Part shown: positions 16,470 to 23,912 of the stretch, in pieces
Numbering within the stretch: the stretch's first letter is position 1
How the letters are laid out: the number at the start of each line of letters is the position of its first letter
Assembly: GCA_900317955.1 (NCBI GenBank)
Contig: ONIP01000015.1
Location: 1 to 44,918 of the forward strand
DNA: 44,918 nt
Reading direction: 5' to 3'
Source: an uncultured Bacteroidales bacterium
Lineage (GTDB): Bacteria; Bacteroidota; Bacteroidia; Bacteroidales; P3
Made by a program: the position numbers and the translations under genes
Notes under the pieces: generated by a model
What the model was told of the DNA's origin: nothing
The model's database searches: none
The model's input: only the letters and a program-made list of their open reading frames with translations

Positions 16470-18041
16470 ATGATATTCGAAATTCTCTTATTGCTCTATT
16501 TTATTGGTAGCCTATTAGGTCTTTGGCTGTTGTTCAAGAAAGTCGGCGAAAAGCCCTGGAAATCTCTAATCCCGTTTTACAACTTAATGGTGTGGATTAA
16601 GATATGTGGCAAAGATAGAACCCAAAGCCAGAAAATCAAATGGTATATTGGCTTCCTTATTCCTGCGTGGAATATATTCCTGTTCCTCTTGCTCGTGGTA
16701 GAAGTGGCCAATGTCCATCACCGCTACGGATATGTTGAACAAACCTTGGCTGTTATTTTCCCTTGGATTTACATGCCATATATCAGCCTAAGCAAGCATC
16801 CATACTATGACCCCCATACCGAAGACCCCCATCAAGTGTCATCTGCAAGAGATTGGTTGGACGCCATTACCTTCGCATTGGTGGCTGCCATGATCATACG
16901 TTCCATGTTGTTTGAGTTCTTCAATATTCCATCAAGTTCAATGGAGAAATCCCTCATGACAGGTGACTATCTCATGGTTTCTAAAATAGCATACGGCCCA
17001 CGTGTCGCCATGACCCCCTTGTCAGTTCCATTAACTCACAACGTGCTTCCTTTCAGCGACGGCCAGGTGGAGTCTTATCTTAAATGGATAAAGTTTCCTT
17101 ATCACCGCCACCTTGGTCTCGGACATGTAGAACGTTTCGACCCCGTAGTGTTCAATTACCCCGATGGTGATACAATGTGCACGGCATGGAAGAGCAACAA
17201 GAGTTATTACCAATTGGTTCGTGAAATGGGACGTGAAGAGGTTAAAAACGCCCAAATGCTCCCAGTCGGCAACCAAATGGTTAAAAACAAGATAAGAGTA
17301 CGCCCAGTAGACAAACGCGAAAACTTCATTAAAAGGTGTATTGGTCTTCCTGGCGAAGACCTCCAGATTATAGACCAGAAAGTCTTTATCAATGGTAAAG
17401 AGTTACCAAATCCCCCGAACAGTCAGCAGTCATATCGCATTCTCTTCAATGGAGGCTTGAATGTGAGGAAAATTATGGACGATATGGGTATTAGTTACGA
17501 GGATTATAACAATGCACTAACCCTTATGATGTATGAAGGTGGTTCGCACTATGAAGTACCCTTGACTCAGACACAAGTTAATGAGATGAAGGCTCGTCCC
17601 GATGTGATAGAGGTCTTGCCCAATATTCACAATCCAATAGAGGGTGATTTGAGTATTTTCCCCAATTCGCCACAAATTGCATGGAGTATAGACAATTTCG
17701 GACCAGTGCATATTCCCTCAAAAGGTGAGACAATCACAATTACCATGGATAATCTTCCCATCTATCGCCGAGTGATTGAGGTTTACGAAGGGAACTCGTT
17801 GGAAGTAAAGGACGGCAAGTTCTATATCAATGGACATGCTACAAACCAATATACATTTAAGATGAACTATTATTGGATGATGGGCGATAACAGACACAAC
17901 TCAGTTGACAGCCGTTACTGGGGTTTTGTACCTGAAGACCATGTCCTCGGCAAAGCCACATTCATCTGTTTTTCGTGGGACAAAGACCATCGCAAGCCCC
18001 GTTGGGACAGGGTTTTCAAAAGAGCAAACGACATGTTCTAA
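16470..18041 (+). CDS. lepB: signal peptidase I with N-terminal DUF5684-like membrane domain
   Basis: 523 residues. Helices at about 1-22, 57-80 and 92-106 resemble the DUF5684 membrane domain found in front of Bacteroidota signal peptidases (WKSLIPFYNLMVWIKICGK). A further helix (ALVAAMIIRSMLFEFFNIP) leads into the catalytic site with Ser157 in PSSSMEKSL and the general base Lys288 in FIKRCIGLPGEDL. The C-terminal box MMGDNRHNSVDSRYWGFVP is typical. The catalytic domain faces the periplasm and cleaves leaders of exported proteins. A ~100-residue insert between the two catalytic residues and another after KVFINGKELP make it much longer than E. coli LepB (324). Such enlarged forms are known in Bacteroidales. 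Confidence 0.93.
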   Translation: MIFEILLLLYFIGSLLGLWLLFKKVGEKPWKSLIPFYNLMVWIKICGKDRTQSQKIKWYIGFLIPAWNIFLFLLLVVEVANVHHRYGYVEQTLAVIFPWIYMPYISLSKHPYYDPHTEDPHQVSSARDWLDAITFALVAAMIIRSMLFEFFNIPSSSMEKSLMTGDYLMVSKIAYGPRVAMTPLSVPLTHNVLPFSDGQVESYLKWIKFPYHRHLGLGHVERFDPVVFNYPDGDTMCTAWKSNKSYYQLVREMGREEVKNAQMLPVGNQMVKNKIRVRPVDKRENFIKRCIGLPGEDLQIIDQKVFINGKELPNPPNSQQSYRILFNGGLNVRKIMDDMGISYEDYNNALTLMMYEGGSHYEVPLTQTQVNEMKARPDVIEVLPNIHNPIEGDLSIFPNSPQIAWSIDNFGPVHIPSKGETITITMDNLPIYRRVIEVYEGNSLEVKDGKFYINGHATNQYTFKMNYYWMMGDNRHNSVDSRYWGFVPEDHVLGKATFICFSWDKDHRKPRWDRVFKRANDMF

Positions 18042-18174
18042 AAAAAAGATGAAAAAAAACTGTTATGATACAATATTTTTCAGCTTTTTAAGTTAATTAA
18101 GGCAGAAGATACAAAAAACGGGTGAATTGTGGAGTCGAATTAAAGTATTGTTAGATAATAAAAAAGGAAAGAAT

Positions 18175-18630
18175 ATGTACGCTGTTTTTGATACGGCAAA
18201 AGGAATCATGAAAGCCGAACTGTATGCAAAAGAGGTACCAAACACGGTGGCCAACTTTGTAAAACTTGCCAAGTCTGGTTTCTATGATGGACTTAGGTTC
18301 CACAGAGTGATACCCGATTTTGTTGTGCAGGGAGGTTGCCCCTATAGCAAGGACTTGAATGACTATAGGGTTGGTACTGGTGGTCCAGGATGGACAATTA
18401 AGTGCGAGACCAATGCCGAGAAGCAATATCACGACCGAGGAGTGCTGTCAATGGCTCATGCTGGCAAGGACACAGGCGGCAGCCAGTTTTTTATTTGTCA
18501 CAACCGCATGAATACTGCCCATCTTGACGGTGTACACACTTGTTTTGGAAAAGTGGTGGAAGGCTTGGATGTACTGGACAAGATAACTGTAGGAGACCTT
18601 ATCAATAGTATCCGCATCGAAGAGGATTGA
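18175..18630 (+). CDS. cyclophilin-type peptidyl-prolyl cis-trans isomerase
   Basis: 151 residues from the ATG at 18175; an upstream GTG at 18127 would add 16 residues with no homology value. It has the cyclophilin core: [13 protein letters not shown] with catalytic Arg44, [20 protein letters not shown], and [15 protein letters not shown] near the end. There is no signal peptide, so it should act in the cytoplasm, catalysing proline isomerisation during folding. [11 protein letters not shown] matches the bacterial group of these enzymes. It lies 133 bp after lepB and 73 bp before the response regulator gene, and appears to be a separate unit. Confidence 0.93.
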   Translation: MYAVFDTAKGIMKAELYAKEVPNTVANFVKLAKSGFYDGLRFHRVIPDFVVQGGCPYSKDLNDYRVGTGGPGWTIKCETNAEKQYHDRGVLSMAHAGKDTGGSQFFICHNRMNTAHLDGVHTCFGKVVEGLDVLDKITVGDLINSIRIEED

Positions 18631-18703
18631 TACAAGAAGGCGTGCATAGTACGATTTAGTTTACCCCGAGAACCTTAGAAATAAATAGATAATATTAATA
18701 GAT

Positions 18704-19402
18704 ATGAATTTAGGTATAAAACTGCTTGTTGCAGAAGATGACCCCAACTTGGGAACTATTTTGAAAGCCTATCTTTCGCAGAAAGGGTATACGGTTTTCT
18801 TGGCAGTGGACGGACAGGCGGCTCTTGATTCCTACCAGAACGATGATGTCGATGCCTGTATACTGGACATTATGATGCCAATTAAAGACGGTTTTACCGT
18901 TGCCAAGGAGATACGCAGAGTCGATAAGCGTATCCCAATTATTTTCCTTACCGCAAAGAACCTCGAAGCTGACAAGTTGAAAGGTTTTGAAATTGGTGCC
19001 GACGACTATGTGACCAAACCGTTCAGTATGGAAGAGTTGTTGGCACGTCTGAATGCCACGATACGCCGTTCGTTCGACGACGGAAAACCTGACAAAAACA
19101 TGTTCCATATCGGCAAATGTACGTTTGACTATGCCCACCAGACGCTGACTTGTGGCGAGAATGTGCAAAAGCTAACTATGAAGGAAAGTGAATTGCTTCG
19201 TATGTTCGCCATGAATTTTAATCAGTTGGTTGATCGGACAAGTACACTTCAAAAGATTTGGAAGGACGACAGCTACTTTGCCGCCCGCAGTATGGATGTG
19301 TATATTACAAAACTGCGCAAATACTTAAAGGTTGACCCCAGTGTGCAGATTGTGAATGTGCATGGAGTTGGATTCAGACTGACGGTAAAGAACGAACAAT
19401 GA
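18704..19402 (+). CDS. rprY: OmpR/PhoB-family response regulator, RprY-like
   Basis: 232 residues. The receiver domain has acidic residues EDD (11-13), phosphoacceptor Asp55 in CILDIMMPIKDGF, Thr83 in FLTAK and Lys105 in DDYVTKPFSMEELLARL. A winged-helix DNA-binding domain follows (LTMKESELLRMF ... ARSMDVYITKLRKYL ... NVHGVGFRL). The ARSMDVYITKLRK stretch and overall layout match Bacteroides RprY, which works with the kinase RprX in that genus. No kinase is next to it here, so the partner must be elsewhere. The last four bases overlap the start of the metallohydrolase gene (ATGA), so the two are translationally linked. The symbol is by similarity. Confidence 0.88.
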   Translation: MNLGIKLLVAEDDPNLGTILKAYLSQKGYTVFLAVDGQAALDSYQNDDVDACILDIMMPIKDGFTVAKEIRRVDKRIPIIFLTAKNLEADKLKGFEIGADDYVTKPFSMEELLARLNATIRRSFDDGKPDKNMFHIGKCTFDYAHQTLTCGENVQKLTMKESELLRMFAMNFNQLVDRTSTLQKIWKDDSYFAARSMDVYITKLRKYLKVDPSVQIVNVHGVGFRLTVKNEQ

Positions 19403-20166
19403 AATTGACTTTTTTAGGGACGGGTACTTCGATGGGAGTACCCGTTATTGCATGCAATTGTAGCGTGTGCAAATCCACGGACAGCCACGATAAACGGTTG
19501 CGTACTTCAGCATTGGTGGAAACAGATGCGGGGGAGAATATTCTGATAGACATAGGTCCTGATTTCCGGGAGCAGATGCTTCGGGAGGGAGTCGTGCATT
19601 TGGAAGGGATATTGATTACACATGCCCACAGAGACCATGTGGCCGGGTTGGACGACATAAGGTCGTTCAATTATGTGCAGAACCGGAAGATGGATTTGTA
19701 TTGCAATAAGGAGGCTCGCGTTACTATTGAGCGGGACTATCATTATATTTTTGATTATCATCAGTTCCCTGGGTTGCCGGAGGCGAACATACACGAGTTG
19801 ACTGGTGATGAAAGGTTTGGATTGGGGAGCGTGGAGGTAGTTGCAATTAAGGCTATGCATAAGGATTTGCCAGTGTTGGGGTATCGGATAGGGAAGTTGG
19901 GATATGTGACGGACGCCAACCGAATAGAGAGCGAAGAAAGAGCGAAGTTAGAGGGGGTAGAGGTGTTGGTGATTAACGCGCTGAGAAAAACAAAACACTT
20001 TTCACATTTTTGCCTGCCGGAGGCATTGGAGGTGATTGAGAAGGTTGCACCTCGTCGTGCCTTCTTGACGCATTTGAGTCATGAGATGGGGCTTCATGCC
20101 GATGTGTCGAAGGAGCTGCCGCCGTATGTGCAGATAGCCTACGATGGTTTGAAAGTTGAGATTTGA
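19399..20166 (+). CDS. PhnP-like MBL-fold metallohydrolase
   Basis: 255 residues of metallo-beta-lactamase fold. The metal site is THAHRDH (H75, H77, D79, H80) with further ligands in IKAMH and THLSHEMG. The Cys pattern CNCSVCKS (residues 19-26) is typical of the PhnP-like branch, which hydrolyses cyclic phosphodiesters such as 1,2-cyclic phosphate in the phosphonate pathway; Bacteroidota carry it without phn genes, so the real substrate is unknown. LGTGTSMGVPVIAC is the conserved start. It overlaps the RprY-like gene by 4 bp, which suggests joint expression. Cytoplasmic; no signal peptide. Confidence 0.88.
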   Translation: MKLTFLGTGTSMGVPVIACNCSVCKSTDSHDKRLRTSALVETDAGENILIDIGPDFREQMLREGVVHLEGILITHAHRDHVAGLDDIRSFNYVQNRKMDLYCNKEARVTIERDYHYIFDYHQFPGLPEANIHELTGDERFGLGSVEVVAIKAMHKDLPVLGYRIGKLGYVTDANRIESEERAKLEGVEVLVINALRKTKHFSHFCLPEALEVIEKVAPRRAFLTHLSHEMGLHADVSKELPPYVQIAYDGLKVEI

Positions 20167-20284
20167 ATGATTGCCTGAATGTTTGATTGTTTTAATGCTT
20201 GAGTGCTGGCGCAGTCGAATCCCTAAATTCATTTAACCCTAAATCCATTTAACCCCAAAACCCTCAAACAATCAAGCAATAATA
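20164..20284. repeat. octamer-periodic spacer
   Basis: After the metallohydrolase stop the spacer reads as consecutive 8-mers: TGAATGAT, TGCCTGAA, TGTTTGAT, TGTTTTAA, TGCTTGAG (20164-20203), then CCCTAAAT, TCATTTAA, CCCTAAAT, CCATTTAA, CCCCAAAA, CCCTCAAA, CAATCAAG (20221-20276). The two halves are partly complementary (TGTTTGAT / ATCAAACA-like). Confidence 0.7.
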
Positions 20285-20289
20285 GAGAC

Positions 20290-21204
20290 GTGATTTCCAT
20301 CTGCATTCCCATATACAACCGCGAAATGTGCGACACCGTGCGTCTGCTTGCCAACCAGGCGGCGCAGGCCGGCATGCAGTGCGAGATTGTCTGCATCGAC
20401 GACTGTTCGGACTCCTGCTACCGCGAGGCCAACAGGCTGTTGCACGGCATGTGCCGATACGTTGAGTTGGAGCGGAATATCGGCCGTGCAAGAATCAGGA
20501 ATCTGTTCCTGCAGTATGCGAGGTTTGACTATCTGCTTTTTCTTGACTGCGATTCGCTGCCGCCCGAGGGCTTTCTTTCGCGCTATGCGGAGGTTCTCAG
20601 GCAGAGGCCCCGCGTGGTGTGCGGTGGGAGAGTGTATGCGGCTGAGAGCGACGACAGGGAACACCATCTGCGGTATGCCTACGGCACCCGTTGCGAGAGC
20701 CATACGGCTGCGGAGCGTAGCCAGCACCCCTACAAGTCGTTTATGACCAACAATTTCATCGTGCACAGAGAAGTGCTGGAAACCATTCCTTTCGACGAGC
20801 GCATTGCCCTCTACGGGCACGAGGACACCCTGTTCGGCTATTGCCTGATGCAGCAGGGAATCCCCATTGTGCATATCGACAACCCCGTGGTGAACGGCGA
20901 TGTGGAGTCGAACAGCGAGTTTTTGCGCAAGACGAGAGAGGGGGTGAGGAGCCTGGCCGCCATCTATGAGTGGAAGAAGGACGACCCGCAATTCCTGCAG
21001 CAGGTGTCGCTGCTGGATTTCTACGGTAAGGTGAGGCGGCTTGGACTGGACGCCTTTGCCGGCTGGATGTACCGCTTGTGGCGCCCTGTTTTGGAGAAAG
21101 AATTCCTGAAAGGAAAGCATGTGAGCATGAATGCTTTTGCCTTTTATAAGCTGGGGCTTTTCATCCAATTAAACAGAAACAAGGCAAAAGTGGACGATAT
21201 ATAA
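20290..21204 (+). CDS. GT2-family glycosyltransferase
   Basis: 304 residues starting at a GTG codon (20290). No ATG occurs in frame between the last stop and this point, and the GT-A core begins at once (ISICIPIYNRE), so GTG is preferred. IVCIDDCSDSCYREAN is the nucleotide-binding region, LLFLDCDSLPPEGF carries the DxD-type metal site, and NNFIVHREVLETIPFDE with YGHEDTLFGYCLMQQG supplies the acceptor and ED catalytic motif. It is a cytoplasmic or membrane-associated transferase without predicted helices. The acceptor is unknown. It lies after an octamer-repeat spacer and 35 bp before the DUF4199 gene, which has its own promoter. Confidence 0.85.
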   Translation: MISICIPIYNREMCDTVRLLANQAAQAGMQCEIVCIDDCSDSCYREANRLLHGMCRYVELERNIGRARIRNLFLQYARFDYLLFLDCDSLPPEGFLSRYAEVLRQRPRVVCGGRVYAAESDDREHHLRYAYGTRCESHTAAERSQHPYKSFMTNNFIVHREVLETIPFDERIALYGHEDTLFGYCLMQQGIPIVHIDNPVVNGDVESNSEFLRKTREGVRSLAAIYEWKKDDPQFLQQVSLLDFYGKVRRLGLDAFAGWMYRLWRPVLEKEFLKGKHVSMNAFAFYKLGLFIQLNRNKAKVDDI

Positions 21205-21215
21205 ATTTTTTTTCG

Positions 21216-21223
21216 TATCTTTG
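21216..21223 (+). promoter_or_regulatory. -7 promoter box before DUF4199 gene
   Basis: TATCTTTG followed by CA, only 16 bp upstream of the ATG at 21240, so the 5' leader would be very short. It is preceded by a T-rich stretch. Confidence 0.6.
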
Positions 21224-21239
21224 CACTTTACACATCGAT

Positions 21240-21797
21240 ATGGCAAGGTTTTTTAGACGATATAAATCAACCATATATGGCAACTACCGCAAGGCGTACG
21301 TGATTGACGGACTGCTTACGGGAGCGGCCATGTCGGTTATTGCCGCCGTCCGCGACTGGCTTGCCGCCAAGCCCATGGCCACGCCGGAGAACTATGTCAC
21401 CGAGCTGGTGCTGCTGGTGGGCATCCTGTGGGCTTCCTACCATTACCGCAAGCAGCTACCGGGCGAGAAGGTGACGCTCAAGGAGCTGATGCTTCTCGGC
21501 CTGGGCATCGGGGTGGTGAGTGCCGTGGTCTATGGCCTGTGGACGTGGCTGCACTGCGGTGTGATGAATACGGGTCTGGTGGATTATTACAACCAGAGCC
21601 GCATTGACGTGATGGAGCCTGCCGAGACCAGCGAGGCCGCCAAGGTGGCCATAGAGAGTGTGAAGAGATACACGGCCGGGGACTGGGCGTTTATCGCCGG
21701 TTTCCGCTCGGCGGTGATGAGTGTTATCATCGTATTCTTTACCTCGCTGATTCTCCGCACGGAGAAGGGCGAGGTGGTTGTTAAAAACAAAAAGTAG
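21240..21797 (+). CDS. DUF4199 family membrane protein
   Basis: 185 residues with four predicted helices: ~22-42, ~52-66, ~80-104 (LGLGIGVVSAVVYGLWTWLH) and ~152-172 (SAVMSVIIVFFTSLIL). The layout, with a long loop between helices 3 and 4, matches the DUF4199 family of Bacteroidota inner-membrane proteins of unknown function. These genes are commonly placed directly before a polyprenol-phosphate glycosyltransferase, as here (22 bp gap), which suggests a role linked to that enzyme. It ends with TAG and heads a probable operon reaching 28467. Confidence 0.85.
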   Translation: MARFFRRYKSTIYGNYRKAYVIDGLLTGAAMSVIAAVRDWLAAKPMATPENYVTELVLLVGILWASYHYRKQLPGEKVTLKELMLLGLGIGVVSAVVYGLWTWLHCGVMNTGLVDYYNQSRIDVMEPAETSEAAKVAIESVKRYTAGDWAFIAGFRSAVMSVIIVFFTSLILRTEKGEVVVKNKK

Positions 21798-21818
21798 AAA
21801 CTGAAAACAGAAAGAGAT

Positions 21819-22766
21819 ATGGATATTTCAATTATTGTACCCCTCTATAACGAAGACGAGTCTCTGCCGCATCTGGCAGAATGGATAGACCGTGTGATGA
21901 ATGAACACCATTTCGACTATGAGGTCATCATGGTGGACGACGGGAGCAAAGACAAATCGTGGCAGGTGATAGAAAAACTCCATGCCGACAATCCCCGCTA
22001 CAAGGGTGTCAAGTTCCGCCGCAATTATGGCAAGTCCGCCGCCCTGAACGTGGGTTTCGGGCGTGCACAGGGCGATGTGGTCATCACCATGGATGCCGAC
22101 CTGCAGGACAGTCCAGACGAGGTTCCCGAGCTCTACCGCATGATAAAGGAAGACCACTACGACCTGGTCAGCGGCTGGAAGAAGAAACGCTATGACTCCA
22201 AGCTGGCCAAGAACATCCCCTCCAAGTTCTTCAACTGGACCACGCGCAAGATGAGCGGCATCAAGCTGCACGACTTCAACTGCGGCTTGAAGGCCTATCG
22301 TCGCGACGTGGTGAAGAGCATCGAGGTGTACGGCGAGATGCACCGCTACATCCCCGTCATCGCCAAATGGGCTGGATTCAGCAATATAGGCGAGAAGGTG
22401 GTGCAGCACCGCAAGCGCGAGTTCGGTGTCACCAAGTTCGGTCTTAACCGCTTTGTGAACGGCTACCTCGACCTGATGAGCATCATGTTCATGTCCAAGT
22501 TCGGCAAACAGCCCATGCACTTCTTCGGTCTTATCGGAAGCCTGTCGTTCATTTTGGGATTCATCGCATTTGTGATCGTGTGCGTCATGCGCATCTGCGG
22601 CCGCATAGCCCTCACCAACAGCGTGTGGTTCTATGTGTCCATGCTCTTCATCATGATGGGTACAGTGCTTTTCCTTGCCGGATTCCTTGGCGAACTGATA
22701 TGTCGGAACTCCTCCACGCGCAACCAATACCTCATCGAGGCCGACATGACCGATATTATAGCATAA
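21819..22766 (+). CDS. polyprenyl-phosphate glycosyltransferase (DPM1/GtrB-like GT2)
   Basis: 315 residues. The GT-A domain shows IIVPLYNEDESLPHLAEW, VDDGSKDKSW, the DxD site in TMDADLQDSPDEVPEL, and FRRNYGKSAALNVGF. RDVVKSIEVYGEMHRYIPVI is the characteristic family block. Two C-terminal helices (~232-257 and ~265-292) anchor it in the membrane, as in GtrB and ArnC relatives. The enzyme should move a sugar from a nucleotide donor to polyprenyl phosphate on the cytoplasmic face. The sugar and final glycan are unknown. It follows the DUF4199 gene by 22 bp and precedes ychF by 19 bp. Confidence 0.92.
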   Translation: MDISIIVPLYNEDESLPHLAEWIDRVMNEHHFDYEVIMVDDGSKDKSWQVIEKLHADNPRYKGVKFRRNYGKSAALNVGFGRAQGDVVITMDADLQDSPDEVPELYRMIKEDHYDLVSGWKKKRYDSKLAKNIPSKFFNWTTRKMSGIKLHDFNCGLKAYRRDVVKSIEVYGEMHRYIPVIAKWAGFSNIGEKVVQHRKREFGVTKFGLNRFVNGYLDLMSIMFMSKFGKQPMHFFGLIGSLSFILGFIAFVIVCVMRICGRIALTNSVWFYVSMLFIMMGTVLFLAGFLGELICRNSSTRNQYLIEADMTDIIA

Positions 22767-22785
22767 ACATCTATATAAGCATACT

Positions 22786-23886
22786 ATGTCACTACAATGC
22801 GGAATAGTGGGACTGCCCAATGTGGGCAAATCAACCCTCTTCAACTGTTTGAGCAATGCCAAGGCCCAGGCGGCAAATTTCCCCTTTTGTACCATCGAGC
22901 CCAATGTGGGTGTTATCACAGTACCCGATGAACGGTTGGCCAAACTGGTCGAGATGGAACATCCCGCCAGTGTGGTTCCTGCTACTGTCGAGATAGTGGA
23001 TATTGCCGGTCTTGTAAAAGGCGCCTCCAAAGGCGAGGGACTCGGCAACAAGTTCCTGGGCGACATTCGCACCACCGATGCCATCATCCATGTGCTGCGC
23101 TGTTTCGACGACGACAACGTCACCCATGTGGACGGCAGCGTGGACCCCGTCAGGGACAAGCAGACCATTGACCTGGAACTCCAGTTCAAGGACTTGGAGA
23201 CCATTGAGAACCGCTATGAAAAGGAGGTCAAGAAGGCCAAGGCCGGCGGCGATGCCAGGGCAAAGAAGTTGGTGGAGGTGATGGACCTTTACCGGCAGGC
23301 ACTGCTCTCCGGGCACAGCGCACGCACTGTGCAGCTGGACGAAAACCAGGCCGAGGTGGCGAAAGACCTCATGCTGCTTACCGCCAAGCCGATACTCTAT
23401 GTATGCAATGTCGACGAGGCTTCGGTGGTGACGGGCAACAAGTATGTCGATGCTGTGCGCGAGGCTGTCAAGGACGAGAACGCCGAGGTGCTGGTGATTG
23501 GTGCCGGCATCGAAGCCGACATCGCCGAGCTGGAGACCTACGAGGAGAAGCAGATGTTCCTTGAAGACCTTGGTCTGAAAGAGTCGGGCGTGAACCGACT
23601 TATCAAAGCCGCCTACAAGCTGCTCAACCTGCAGACATTCCTCACCGCCGGTCCCAAGGAGTGCCGCGCCTGGACATTCAAGAAAGGAATGAAGGCTCCG
23701 CAGACCGCCGGCATCATACACAGCGACTTTGAGCGCGGCTTCATCCGTGCCGAAGTGATAAAGTACGAAGACTATGTGGCTCTCGGCAGCGAGGCCAAAT
23801 GCCGCGAGGCAGGCAAGATTGCGGTGGAAGGCAAGGACTATGTCGTTCAGGACGGCGACATCATGCATTTCCGCTTCAACGTGTAG
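22786..23886 (+). CDS. ychF: ribosome-binding ATPase/GTPase YchF (OLA1 family)
   Basis: 366 residues, normal length. The P-loop is GLPNVGKST (9-17), followed by AANFPFCTIEPNVG and the switch II DIAGLVKGASKGEGLGN. The NKxD motif is replaced by NVDE (YVCNVDEASV), which underlies the ATP preference of this family. A coiled-coil insert (~120-200) and a C-terminal TGS domain (TFLTAGPKECRAWTFKKG ... GDIMHFRF) complete it. The protein binds ribosomes and is linked to stress responses in other bacteria. It sits within the operon between the GT2 gene and porW; the porW start is 27 bp after its TAG stop. Confidence 0.97.
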   Translation: MSLQCGIVGLPNVGKSTLFNCLSNAKAQAANFPFCTIEPNVGVITVPDERLAKLVEMEHPASVVPATVEIVDIAGLVKGASKGEGLGNKFLGDIRTTDAIIHVLRCFDDDNVTHVDGSVDPVRDKQTIDLELQFKDLETIENRYEKEVKKAKAGGDARAKKLVEVMDLYRQALLSGHSARTVQLDENQAEVAKDLMLLTAKPILYVCNVDEASVVTGNKYVDAVREAVKDENAEVLVIGAGIEADIAELETYEEKQMFLEDLGLKESGVNRLIKAAYKLLNLQTFLTAGPKECRAWTFKKGMKAPQTAGIIHSDFERGFIRAEVIKYEDYVALGSEAKCREAGKIAVEGKDYVVQDGDIMHFRFNV

Positions 23887-23912
23887 CCTTTCAGGCACTA
23901 CAGTATATATCG

